A DNA stretch of 64,000 nt from Pseudevernia furfuracea (taxonomy: Eukaryota > Ascomycota > Lecanoromycetes > Lecanorales > Parmeliaceae), in the NCBI GenBank assembly GCA_022315425.1, contig JAIUPT010000040.1, forward strand, positions 620,001-684,000, in the 5' to 3' direction. A model generated the notes under the pieces. It saw only the letters and a program-made list of their open reading frames with translations. It was not told the origin of the DNA and did not search any database. How positions within the stretch are numbered: the stretch's first letter is position 1; each line of letters opens with the position of its first letter. The position numbers and the translations under genes were made by a program. Shown one piece after another: positions 36,486 through 45,989 of this stretch.

Positions 36486-39464
36486 CTACCTTATATTCCT
36501 CATTTCGAAATCCTCCGTTCGACTTCTTCCGGGTCGTTCTAGGCGCATGCGGTCTTCAAATGACTGCAGGGCACCGCTGCTCGTAGGCCCGTCGGCAGGC
36601 ATAGCTGCATCCGAATTTCCAGATTCAGTGCTTGGCCGAACGGCTTGGGGGCTGACAAGGCCAGTGCGCGGATCCATCCTGTCAGACGGCCCAGCGACCT
36701 CAGGAATATCTGCCATGCCCTGCTCCATCAGATCTCTCTCTTCGTCTCCGTCGTCTGTTCTCTTGCCCCGGGAGAAGAAGCGGTTGCGGTGGATGAGCGA
36801 ATTGCCTCTCCTCATCTTAGACTGGGAATCCGTGGAGGTGCGGCGGCCCAAACCGAAAGGCGATCGACTATTGCCGGTACGAGATTCTGCTCGTCGGATG
36901 GTGGCTTCATCTTCTCGGCGATTGGCCTCGTCCTCCTCGACGATTCGAGCTCGGGTTTCGCGAGAACGGGAATTTGAGTCTATCCTGATATCAGGGACAC
37001 GAGTTTGGCTGTGATTGTCGTCCAAATCACCCATGATGTCTGCAGAGCTGACATCTTTCAGACCGAGAGAAAAGTCCACGCGTCTGGACATAGCTGAAAT
37101 AGATTCACCTCGAGGCCTCGACGTGCGGGAGCCATTCCTGAGAATTGATCGGTTACGATCGATACCGGGGCTGTCGGCAGCGTTTGGAACGAAGGCTGGA
37201 TCGCGAGCGAGTGATCCAGACCGCGGGCCTGGATCAGACTTGTTTTCATTGCTCCTCGAATCATTCGAGATTGCTGCCATTCTGGCCCCAGTCTGTTGAT
37301 AGTAGAACGGCGTATCCTCATTGGTCCCGGGTATACGTCTGCGAGGTCCTTCAATGCCAATCTCTTGCATTGATACCATCATAGCGCAGATGAACTTGTT
37401 GCGACGCTGGAGGCGAAGAAGTTCATTTTGCCAATTCGATTTGTAAAAGAACACGATGTTGAGGTTGACAGAATACGCCTCGACAATATCACGGATCTCT
37501 GTCAAAATGTTTGGCTGATACTCTCGCTTCTCTGCTTTTACGTACTCAAGCAAACGAGAGCGGAGCTCATCGATTTGATCTAGGGTAGTACCGAATTTGA
37601 CAGTCAAGGGGACTGCTTCCGCAAGGCCTCCTGAACGACGCATGTTGAGAATGAAGAGCGTGTTCAAATAGCTGTTGGGAGCTTGAACGATGTGTCCCTC
37701 CATCTTCTTGAATTCGGTGAAGAGAAGAGAGATCTCCTTGACCAGATAATCGTCGCCTTTCAATGCCGCACCTGTATTTCCATATATCGTTATTCGATCA
37801 CCAACATCGAAGGGGTGCTTGACGAGAACGAAGATGCAGGACTGCAGGAATTCCTGGGCGGTAGCGGAGAAAAGCCACGACAATGCCAGAACAGCAGATC
37901 CCGCACTGGTCAAAACACCAGCAGCCGATGTGGAGATCAACGATAGGAACACTAAAATGGTAATGATCAGGACAAAGAATAGCAAAATCGCATCAAGCTT
38001 TGCCACGACCGAGTCCAGATCTTTCAAGGACGCTGTGATGGATTTACGCTCCTTCCCAATATCAACGCAAACAGCCTCGAGTTCTGTCATGGAGATATCC
38101 CCGTTCATGTCTTTATCGAACATGGCAAAAGCGCTGTCTGCTTCCTCATCGTTGTCAAAAGCATGCTTCAAGTCTTCCGAAGAGATAGTATCGGCGCCCT
38201 CTTTGACGAAAGTTCTGTACAATCGTCGCGCAAGCACCTGGGACTGCGAAGGGGAAGACAGCAAGGTGAGCACAAGTTGGCGAGGGTGTGTGCTCTTCGT
38301 GACTGCCTTGCCGGTGAAGTCACCAGCAACATTGCCAGCTACATCTCCGACCTTTCCGAAGACGCTCTGGGTTTTCTTTTGTGCGTCGTTCAGATACTGC
38401 ATTGGAGTTCGCGCTCCGGAGCCTGACGGAGTACGCTCTTCGAAATCCGAGTCCTCCATTGCAATCTTCTCTTTGGAGTATTGATACAGCTTCGTTAAAC
38501 TACCGATTTGGAACTTGTTTATCTCGATACGGTCGGCATACGTTCGCAGATGAAAGCTGATTGCAATGAGCTGAATGATGATCTTCTCGCCAAAGTTCAG
38601 AGTGACCCCAGTGAAGATGGAGACGATGATTTTATTCATTGCCGCCTCCCAGGATTGGACCTTGGTACCTCCATCAAGGTGATGGTGTATCATGATAGGT
38701 AGGAAAGATATCAATACAGCGAGCATCCAGAAAAACAGCGTGGCCGGAATCTCGAGTTGTTTGCACATGTCCCTCCATTTCTTGCTGTTGTTGGTAAAGA
38801 TGCTGGAGACCAGGCCTGCAGGCCACGGCAAAGACTTGGCCACGATTCGTGCTCCCCAGAGGGTGAGCCAAACTATCTCGAGCCAAACGCAGAACCAAAG
38901 CAGGTAGACTCCGCCCACTGTGGCTCTTTTGAATACCAGACCACCAATGAGCAAGGGAATGAGGATGATCAACACCAAAGGCACGATATACATGAAATAT
39001 CGGATCAGCCAATTGGAGTCGTGAATTTGTTTGAATACCCTGGCGAAATTCCCATCGGGATGCTCTGGTGGTTTGAAGGTCGACGCTTTCTCGTGTATGG
39101 GATTTGTATTGACGTCGAATTGGTCGACTGGTTCCGGCCTTGACCTTGAACGGTGTATCGACATCGATCTAGTCAGGGCACTAGGTGCTTGCTGGCTTTG
39201 GGACCTCGACACCTTCCTCTCTGCTTGCAACATTGCCAGATCATCCTCCAGCCGCTGCTCTTTTTCTCGTGACTGGGATTGTAAAGCTTTTCCCCCAAGG
39301 GAATTCTGAGCCTGGGTGTCATTGGTCGTAGACCTCTCCGGGCGATCATCCTCGTTGGACAGTGTGCCCTCGTCATCAGAATCACTCGAGCGGCCATTAT
39401 TGTGGGCGGCATACTGAGGTGGTACAAACTGAGGTTGGCGTAACTCTTCAACCGGGGTAGACAT
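36486..39464 (-). CDS. EF-hand MscS-type mechanosensitive ion channel (Msy1/Msy2-like)
   Basis: A single exon of 992 residues from the ATG at 39464 (MSTPVEELRQPQFV); the frame is open upstream but that run looks like leader. Several membrane helices lie at about 165-330 (YFMYIVPLVLIILIPLLIGG, LFFWMLAVLISFLPIMI). An EF-hand (DKDMNGDISMTELE) lies near residue 446. A further helix pair (LFFVLIITILVFLSLI, AGVLTSAGSAVLALSWLFSA) leads to the MscS beta domain with VKHPFDVGDRITIYG near 550. The last 250 residues are Arg/Ser-rich. Fission-yeast Msy1/Msy2 sit in the ER and control calcium during hypo-osmotic shock; the EF-hand next to the pore is the shared hallmark. Family call is secure, location inferred. 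Confidence 0.93.
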   Translation of the reverse strand: MSTPVEELRQPQFVPPQYAAHNNGRSSDSDDEGTLSNEDDRPERSTTNDTQAQNSLGGKALQSQSREKEQRLEDDLAMLQAERKVSRSQSQQAPSALTRSMSIHRSRSRPEPVDQFDVNTNPIHEKASTFKPPEHPDGNFARVFKQIHDSNWLIRYFMYIVPLVLIILIPLLIGGLVFKRATVGGVYLLWFCVWLEIVWLTLWGARIVAKSLPWPAGLVSSIFTNNSKKWRDMCKQLEIPATLFFWMLAVLISFLPIMIHHHLDGGTKVQSWEAAMNKIIVSIFTGVTLNFGEKIIIQLIAISFHLRTYADRIEINKFQIGSLTKLYQYSKEKIAMEDSDFEERTPSGSGARTPMQYLNDAQKKTQSVFGKVGDVAGNVAGDFTGKAVTKSTHPRQLVLTLLSSPSQSQVLARRLYRTFVKEGADTISSEDLKHAFDNDEEADSAFAMFDKDMNGDISMTELEAVCVDIGKERKSITASLKDLDSVVAKLDAILLFFVLIITILVFLSLISTSAAGVLTSAGSAVLALSWLFSATAQEFLQSCIFVLVKHPFDVGDRITIYGNTGAALKGDDYLVKEISLLFTEFKKMEGHIVQAPNSYLNTLFILNMRRSGGLAEAVPLTVKFGTTLDQIDELRSRLLEYVKAEKREYQPNILTEIRDIVEAYSVNLNIVFFYKSNWQNELLRLQRRNKFICAMMVSMQEIGIEGPRRRIPGTNEDTPFYYQQTGARMAAISNDSRSNENKSDPGPRSGSLARDPAFVPNAADSPGIDRNRSILRNGSRTSRPRGESISAMSRRVDFSLGLKDVSSADIMGDLDDNHSQTRVPDIRIDSNSRSRETRARIVEEDEANRREDEATIRRAESRTGNSRSPFGLGRRTSTDSQSKMRRGNSLIHRNRFFSRGKRTDDGDEERDLMEQGMADIPEVAGPSDRMDPRTGLVSPQAVRPSTESGNSDAAMPADGPTSSGALQSFEDRMRLERPGRSRTEDFEMRNIR

Positions 39465-40221
39465 TATGCTTCTCAGCCGGAATTCGACGCGTATAATATG
39501 ATCGAGGGTGGTTGTAGGGGATAGTTGAGCTAGGATGGAGAAGGATTTTGAGATTGTCGCAGAGGCTGTTGCATTGGAGTGACAAAGGAGGGAATAAAGC
39601 GAGTGTAGGTGCTGTGAAGAACAGCTCAAAGAGCGCAAAGCACAAAGTCGACGTCACAAAGAAAGATTAAAGAAAACCGCAGAGACATTATTAGACTGAT
39701 TTTAAGTGTATTTTGCGGGGGTGGTTGACAAGTTGATACGTACAAACGGTCGGTGTACCAAGTGCTATTAATAAAAGACTGCCAGTGAAATTGATCCGAT
39801 CCGAGGCGGTTTCAGAGTCAAATTCGGATAAGAGAATCAGGTACGAGCCATCGCCACTGTCACACGCAGCACATCATTTCACCGAGACTTTGCTTCTGTA
39901 ACACTTAGGACGAGGTGGGCTTAATTGTCTTTGATATGCTCACTACCTGAGGGTATCTGTGACACAGATTCTGTTTTATCTATCTAGTCTTTGTGACGAA
40001 GCTTTCTCGCAACAAGCTGAAGCATGAGCTCAGGTCTTGGCATGCTTGGCATGTCTTAGGACTTTTGATGCCGTATGTTCCTCAGCTTTGTCGCGTGGGT
40101 CTGTCTGATCTGTGTCTGAGATCCATATAGCCAGCCCTGAATCCCAGATTCGAGCGCTTTTTCTCGCTCGACTCAGTCTGAGCATTTCCACTTCCCTCTC
40201 GAGAAGAGGATTATTCCTCGC
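39465..40221. other. Intergenic region between the channel gene and the broken NLR gene
   Basis: The 757 bp hold the channel promoter and the upstream region of the NLR-type gene. I see no repeat or RNA gene. Confidence 0.4.
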
Positions 40222-43200
40222 TTGCGAAATGCGATGGCTGATCCGCTCAGTATCACTGCAGGAGTTGATGGCTTGCTGGCATTTGCTGGCAGCACTCTGA
40301 CTAAGGGATATAGCATTCTACAATCGCTACAGGATTCAAACCCCGATGTAGAACGACTTCTTATCGAGCTGTCTCAACTGACGGGTATTCTAGTCGCAAT
40401 CGAAGCTCAAGAAAAAGAAGTTAACAAAAGAGTTGATGTAGAACGACATGAAGCTAATGCTATTCCCCACATCCTTGAATCTTCGGTATCAAATTGCCGT
40501 AAGATGGTGGAGAGAGTTTGGGATATATTGGAAAAGCTAGAGAAAAGTAGGCGGGCTGTGTTGGCCATCAAGTGGCAGTTTTTGGAGCCGGACGTAAAGA
40601 AATCAAACTAAGAGATCGAGCATTACAAGACCATCTTCATCCTTTGTTTGGGCGTCGACGTGAGGTGCGCTGCTCTCAAATGCCGAACACTGCCTCTTTC
40701 CACAGGAAGTGCTGATGCATGCTGGAGACAACAGGAAGAAGACAGATCAAATGCTCGAGCTGCAGCGGAAGTTATCCGCGCAACTCGAAGACCTAAAAGA
40801 CGGAAAAGAAAAAGAGAAAAGCGCTGCTCAAGAAGACAGAGCTAGTAAGAGCATTCCTTAATTATGATCAGCATCTTGGCATCGCTCATGTCACTAGGAT
40901 CAAATCGCCGAGCGCTCATGCGCTGGCTTCTACCAAAAAGTGATGAGAGTCACGCAAAGGCCTTGAAGCTTTGGACTCCGGAGACGGGAAATTGGCTGAT
41001 TGAGCATGCCGACTTCATCTCTTGGGTGGAGGGACCGCACTCTTTGCTATGGTTGAATGGGATTCGTAAGTCATGGCAGGCTTAGACACCAATTGCTATT
41101 CTGACAAGCCTTGCAAATTGCAGCTGGATCAGGTAAGACTATCTTGATGTGCGGGCTTGTGTATTAGACATCAATGTGTTAAACTGACCAAAGCAATACA
41201 GATCCCATGTTGTGGAGAACCTCAAGGCGAGATTGAACCTATCAACTAAGCCCAGAGGACTTGCATAATTCTATTGTACATATAATGATCCCAGAGCCAT
41301 GCGACCGATCCATTTCTGCGCTACTCATGGACTACACCTCGTATCGCATCGCTTGCTAGGTGATATCATTACCAATATTGAATGTAAAGTTGAGGACGGT
41401 CGTACAGCTCTTCATATGGCCGCAGAAAATGGCCACGAGGATATGGTCTGGCACCTGTTGACGCTGGACGCAGTCGCTGATGCGGAGTCCGCAGACGGGA
41501 GAACTCCACTTCAGCTTGCACTGGAGTCTGGAAACGAGTCTATCGCCCACCTCCTTATCCAGAGCGGTGCTGACGTGAATGCCAAATTCGCTAGCGGTGA
41601 GACACCACTCAGTGTTGTTGTGGGAAATCAGTGGGCTTCTCTGGTTCAACTTTTACTTCGCGAGAAAGCTAATCCAAACGGACGTCTTCCTGATGGACGT
41701 ACCTCACTTCATGTTGCTGCTGAGGTTGGAAGCGGCATTGACATAGTTACATTGCTTCGCGATGAGGGAGCCGATCCAAGCATTGCGGACGAAAACTTCT
41801 GGAGCCTTGCACTATGCGGCTCACTATGGTCACAAAGAAGTCGCTTCGATGCTCTTGGAAGTCCACGGACTTCACTACGTGTTTGAGAGAATTGGGTGGA
41901 CGCTCTTACATGCAGCTATCGAGCAAGAACATATCGAAATTGTCCAGCTATTTGCCGGGTTTGCAAAAAAAATCTCAAACATGCTCGTTCGTCGAAGAGA
42001 GCGGCAACAGGTTGCGTGGGTTCCCTCTTCTAGACCAAGCCTCGGCAAAGCTCGGGGAACAGCAGAAGATGCAGGAGAGTCTTCAACCTCGGGACAGCGC
42101 ACTTCATCACCGACTGCGAGCATGACGAGTGACTTTGTACAAACACCGCTTTTTCTCGCGACAAACCAAGAGTATATTGCAGGCGTAGATGCCCTGATGG
42201 AAGCTGGTGTTGCTTCGAAGGATGTGGGAAATTGCATTCAGCATGCATACACAAAAGGCAATGAGGCCGTTCTAGGAAGGCTCGTACTTGACTCAGAACA
42301 GCACATGGAATCGCTTTTATCGCTCAGCGAGAAAGGTGCTACGGGCCCAGGAGAATCGCGAATCAGCCTTGAAGCACTGTTCAAATCTTTTCAGTGGAAT
42401 AAGAGCATTTTTCTAGTCGCAATGAAACATGTAGTCCGGCAAAGCAATCGAGAGTTACTGCACACATTGATTGATTGCTTCTTTCAGCTTGATGAGGAGC
42501 CTCGCACACAAATTGGCGAGCAGTTTATGGACGTGCTGCAAGTTGCAGTGGAATGCGACGATGTTCAAGCTGTGGAATTGCTCCAGATCACTGGGGTTGA
42601 GTATTCTAAACCGATTACAGCTGTTCTTGGCCGATACAAATCGAGAAACTGCACCTTATTGCATCTGGCAGCTGCACTCCAGAAGTCTCACATGACGTCT
42701 TACCTTTTAGAATTCATAAATTCGGACGTCATTGATGCAAGGGGACGGACACCTCTTCACTATGCCGTCGAGGACGACAATAAATCTTTGAGCACGCATG
42801 TTCTTATCTCCTCTGGTGCCGACGTATCTTCTCGTGATGACCAAGGCTGGACTCCCCTGCACGTGGCTTCACACTACGGTGTCAGCGAGGGCGTTTCTGC
42901 TCTCCTAGATGCTGGTGCAGAAGTTGATGTTCTTGATAATGAAGACATGACCCCACTCCACCACTGCGCTTTCTCCCTCCCCTGGAGCCACCCCTTTGCG
43001 GTAGTTTCACTCCTTCTTGAAGCGGGCGCTTCCACCTCTTCGCTAAACAAAGATGGGTACACGCCTTTCCAACTCGCCATAATTACATCTATCAAAAACT
43101 CTTCACCAGAACATCTCTCCAGTATTCTGGATCAACAGACGGACCTGATCTCTGCTAAGTTTCCGCCGTTGGACCGGACAGCGTTGCATTTCGCAGCGGA

Positions 43201-43351
43201 GGCGGACTGCGGATCGCCCTTTTTGCGGGTATTGTTTTCAAGGGACGCGGACTTGGAAGCCGAAGACAAGAACGGAAAGACACCCCTGCAAATTGCTGGT
43301 AGGGGAGCACACCAGCTGCTCATCAACCGTGGGGCGCGATGGAGGCTGTGA
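40222..43351 (+). pseudogene. Broken NLR-type gene: PigL_N-like domain, truncated NACHT, ankyrin repeats
   Basis: The ATG at 40222 opens MADPLSITAGVDGLLAFAGS, the start of the helical domain called PigL_N/fungal N in NLR-like proteins. A TAA at 40609-40611 interrupts it within KKSN*EIEHYKTIFILCLG. Introns with proper borders (40660-40705, 40845-40897, 41066-41123) then join a coiled coil, the pre-NACHT segment WTPETGNWLIEHADFISWVE and LLWLNGI to P-loop PGSGKTILM. After a short SHVVENLKARL exon the NACHT ends at about 41,270. The rest of NACHT and winged-helix is absent, and ankyrin repeats begin (AMRPIHFCATHGLHLV). A frameshift lies near 41,800; the frame 41762-43351 then stays open with many TPLHxAxxxG repeats. 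NLRs mediate non-self recognition in fungi. This copy cannot make one full-length protein. Confidence 0.78.
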
Positions 43352-43699
43352 GAAATGATGGTGGGCCTATATGCATTCGTCGAGACTGGCATTCACCACG
43401 AATAGGTAGGTATGTTGAACCCTTTCTAATGCAACACTTAGTTGCTAATTACACGGAAGCTGACTGTGACTTATTGATCAAAACGATTATGTATAACGTC
43501 TGTTGATTTGTATCTCTTGTTCATCGCAAATATATCTAGGAATAGACGATACTTTAGGGCAGATTTTTAATTTTTTCACTGCTGATTCGACGTCTACACC
43601 AGTCGCCATTGTGTGTGCTTGTAGAGGGGTGGAATGAGACATTCGATTTTCGGAGTTGTTCCGAATTTTGGATTGTCCTCTGTTGAAGTGAGAAAAAGT

Positions 43700-44176
43700 A
43701 AGGATCGACTTGGGTGCTGCTTGCTGATCTCTCAGTACCTGAAGAAGCCTTCCACCAGCTCCGCCTTGCTAAGAGAGAAGAAGCGAACGTGCTATGACCT
43801 TTGCATCTATCATGATGAGCGCAAGGTACGATGCGAAGCACCTAGCACTCAGTCTCAAAGAAGGGGACGATGTCTCTCTCTCAAATTACACCACGGGTAT
43901 TCGATTCCAGGTCTCTCTAACAGGAAGCTATCACAAAAACGTGTCGGCCCATTCAAGGTTCTAGCAAAGACCGGTCACCTAGCATACTGCCTACAGCTAC
44001 CCTCTGTCAAGCGAATTCATCCAGTGATATCAGTCGCTCAGCTAGAGCCAGCAGCTACTACCGTAGCAGGAGGAGCTTCAGATCTGTATGGGAGACGCAT
44101 CAATCCAGAACCGCCACCCGTAGATAACGAGAGTGATGACACTGAGGTTTTTAGGATCCTGGAGAAGCATTGTTGA
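43700..44176 (+). pseudogene. Ty3/gypsy integrase C-terminal fragment, not RIP-decayed
   Basis: From about 43,800 one frame reads FASIMMSARYDAKHLALSLK followed by EGDDVSL. A shift at the TCTCTCTC run near 43,872 leads to KLHHGYSIPGLSNRKLSQKR, then VGPFKVLAKTGHLAYCLQLP and IHPVISVAQLEPA, ending with a stop at 44176. This is the integrase tail of a Ty3/gypsy element up to the conserved HPVISVAQLEP block. No LTR, reverse transcriptase or gag is nearby, so the element is truncated. Its GC content is ordinary and it lacks the C-to-T decay seen beyond 45.7 kb. Confidence 0.75.
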
Positions 44177-44306
44177 AAGAAAGTTCGAGAATTCCGAACC
44201 ATGGTAGTTAAGACTAGCGTGAAATTGGAATTTGCATGAAGTTGGGTAATCAATCCAAAATACTTTATATATGATCGAGTCAAAATTAATTACATTCTAC
44301 GAACTG

Positions 44307-45176
44307 TCAACGTACGATGTATATAATCAAGAACAAGTATCCTAAATTACTCGCTTTCATACGCCTTGCTTCAGATCCAGATTTTGTTGCGCTCGTTGTT
44401 GCCGATGTGACCGGTGACGGCAAAGTGCTGGAAGGCGACGTCGTAGGGGTGGCTGTAGTAGCTGTACTGCTCGGACTCACCGTGCTTGATACAGCTGAGG
44501 AAGAAGTGGCTACAGAAGTGGCAGCCGCAGGTGCATCAGAGGTGGCCGCGGCACCTGAGGAATCGGAATCACCACCCGACGCCGCCTCGTTCTTAGGATT
44601 TTTGCACGACCCCAACACCGCCTGATCAAACAAAGTTCCCGCCTTTGCTCCTGCATTACAGAAATCCGAAAAACAGTACTCTACCCCCGTTGCCCCCAAA
44701 CAACTATGCAAGCACCTCAGGTCATCATTCGACACTCCATCCTGACAAAGGCACTTTGCGAAGGCCGAGTCGTCCGTCCAGTCTATGTGGCAATCATTGA
44801 TCGCGCCGCTCGGGCTGCAATTACAACTGGGGCTATCGGCCGTCTTGACAAACTCCTGCCCGAATGATACGAGAAAGTTGTCGACGTCATTGGTGTCGTC
44901 GTCCATATCGGGATTTTTGTTGATGCAGGTGTTTGGGTTGGCGGGTTCATTCCACCATTTTGTCAGCAGCGCGTTGGCTTCGCCGATGCAGGCTATCGAG
45001 GCGGTGATGGAATTGTGCGCGATTAGGCATTTGGCGTACTCCATGGGCGTGCAAATCTCTTCGGTGTTGCATGCTGCGGTGTTGTTAAAGGTGCAGGGGT
45101 CGCTTGTAGCAGGAGTGGTGAGGAGCAGTAATGCGAGATGTATGGTGCTAAGACTAGATACCCGTGGCCTGAACAT
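44307..45176 (-). CDS. Secreted Cys-rich protein with Ser/Thr stalk and GPI-like tail
   Basis: From the ATG at 45176 the 289-residue protein starts with a signal peptide (MFRPRVSSLSTIHLALLLLT, cut probably after TPATS). An alternative ATG at 45203 adds nine residues. A Cys-rich domain of about 170 residues follows (CTFNNTAACNTEEICTPMEY, SCNCSPSGAINDCHIDW, CLCQDGVSNDDLRCLHSCLG, CFSDFCNAG). A Ser/Thr/Ala stalk leads to a C-terminal hydrophobic stretch (NLGYLFLIIYIV) after small residues, as in GPI-anchored wall or membrane proteins. The function is unknown; similar proteins occur among cell-surface and effector-like proteins of moulds. The C-terminal hydrophobic part is short, so GPI anchoring is likely but not certain. 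Confidence 0.7.
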   Translation of the reverse strand: MFRPRVSSLSTIHLALLLLTTPATSDPCTFNNTAACNTEEICTPMEYAKCLIAHNSITASIACIGEANALLTKWWNEPANPNTCINKNPDMDDDTNDVDNFLVSFGQEFVKTADSPSCNCSPSGAINDCHIDWTDDSAFAKCLCQDGVSNDDLRCLHSCLGATGVEYCFSDFCNAGAKAGTLFDQAVLGSCKNPKNEAASGGDSDSSGAAATSDAPAAATSVATSSSAVSSTVSPSSTATTATPTTSPSSTLPSPVTSATTSATKSGSEARRMKASNLGYLFLIIYIVR

Positions 45177-45344
45177 GTTTGTCCTTGGTGATGTGTAGGC
45201 CATGAGTAGGTCCTGGGTTGATGCAGGGAAAGTCTTGGGAACCAATGATGGAAAAATCCTAAAAGGGAGCTCCGGATTATTGGCAGCCACCGTGCCACCC
45301 CAATAAGACCCCATTTAATTTTTGCCGCAATGACCGCCCTCGGC

Positions 45345-45468
45345 AGATGGGCGAGCGATCCTACGCTAAGCAAGTCTACAACTGATGTATATAGTCCATT
45401 GTAGTGACTTATCCTCAGTGATCACCTTTTGATTTAGTCGTAGCGGTTAGCAAACCCGTCCCTTCTCT
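45345..45468. repeat. Left arm of a perfect 124-bp inverted repeat
   Basis: The arm starts AGATGGGCGAGCGATCC and ends CCCGTCCCTTCTCT. Its reverse complement is found without a mismatch at 45526-45649. It lies just upstream of the GPI-type gene. Confidence 0.95.
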
Positions 45469-45525
45469 TCGGCCCACCCCACGGGGAGAGAAGGGACGGG
45501 TTTGCTAACCGCTACGACTAAATCA
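45469..45525. repeat. Inverted-repeat spacer with a 39-bp extra unit
   Basis: The 57-bp spacer starts TCGGCCCACCCCACGGGG, which can itself fold through CCCC/GGGG. Bases 45487-45525 (AGAGAAGGGACGGGTTTGCT to AAATCA) are an exact direct copy of the first 39 bases of the right arm, as if the arm had been re-copied once. Confidence 0.9.
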
Positions 45526-45649
45526 AGAGAAGGGACGGGTTTGCTAACCGCTACGACTAAATCAAAAGGTGATCACTGAGGATAAGTCACTACAATGGAC
45601 TATATACATCAGTTGTAGACTTGCTTAGCGTAGGATCGCTCGCCCATCT
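45526..45649. repeat. Right arm of the perfect 124-bp inverted repeat
   Basis: An exact reverse complement of 45345-45468. It ends CTCGCCCATCT. A diverged third copy in this same orientation lies at 45799-45921. Confidence 0.95.
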
Positions 45650-45718
45650 ACTGCCTCAGAAAAAGAAAACGTCGCGCTCTCGCGAATAAGAGTGAAGACT
45701 TATTGTCTTAAAAACAGG

Positions 45719-45783
45719 ACTTACGGCACGAGAATCGAACTCTTTATCTCTCGTCGTCAAGCTCACAACTCGGGCTAACCCTT
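45719..45783 (-). other. tRNA-like / Pol III promoter relic
   Basis: On the minus strand TAGCCCGAGTTGTG (45764-45777) resembles an A box and AGTTCGATTCT (45730-45740) a B box at tRNA-like spacing. A T-arm can be drawn with one mismatch, but the acceptor stem does not pair convincingly. It may be a decayed tRNA gene or the head of a SINE. Confidence 0.3.
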
Positions 45784-45798
45784 TCGAGAATAAGCATC

Positions 45799-45921
45799 AG
45801 AAAAGAAACGAATTTGTTAATCGTTACGACTAAATCAAAAGATGATCATTGAGGATAAGTCACTACAATGAACTATATATAACAGTTGTAGATTTGTTAG
45901 CGTACGACCGCTCGCCCATCT
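45799..45921. repeat. RIP-decayed third copy of the 124-bp repeat
   Basis: This copy aligns end to end with the right arm, but GGGACGGGTTTGCTAACCGC reads GAAACGAATTTGTTAATCGT here and similar G-to-A and C-to-T changes run through it. The clear differences are nearly all transitions on both strands, the RIP signature, plus one or two small indels. Confidence 0.85.
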
Positions 45922-45965
45922 CGGGGTAGTTATTTCGCGATGCAGTTTTATACGGAGGTGCTCGG

Positions 45966-45986
45966 TAGGGTTAGGGTTAGGGTTAG
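45966..45986 (+). repeat. Interstitial telomeric repeat tract
   Basis: The plus strand reads TAGGG, then TTAGGG twice, then TTAG, about 3.5 units of the ascomycete telomere repeat. The G-rich strand points right, the orientation of a right-hand chromosome end. Base composition changes from gene-like to AT-rich within a few hundred bases on either side. Confidence 0.9.
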
Positions 45987-45989
45987 CCC

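Noticed and set aside
37819..38484. 221-codon open frame antisense to the MscS-type channel
   Set aside because: It overlaps conserved membrane and EF-hand coding sequence on the other strand and has no protein-like features, so it is a by-product of the real gene's codon pattern.
40222..45176. Idea that the PigL_N-like gene and its neighbours form a pigment or secondary-metabolite cluster
   Set aside because: No polyketide synthase, NRPS, terpene cyclase, P450 or cluster regulator is present; the PigL_N domain is common in fungal NLR-type genes.
45487..45649. Tandem 39-bp units considered as a CRISPR-like array
   Set aside because: The organism is a fungus, there are only two direct units without spacers, and the units are part of an inverted repeat.
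45966..45986. Telomere-like tract read as a promoter telo-box
   Set aside because: No gene starts within 1 kb in a direction that would use it, and the tract has 3.5 tandem units rather than a single box.
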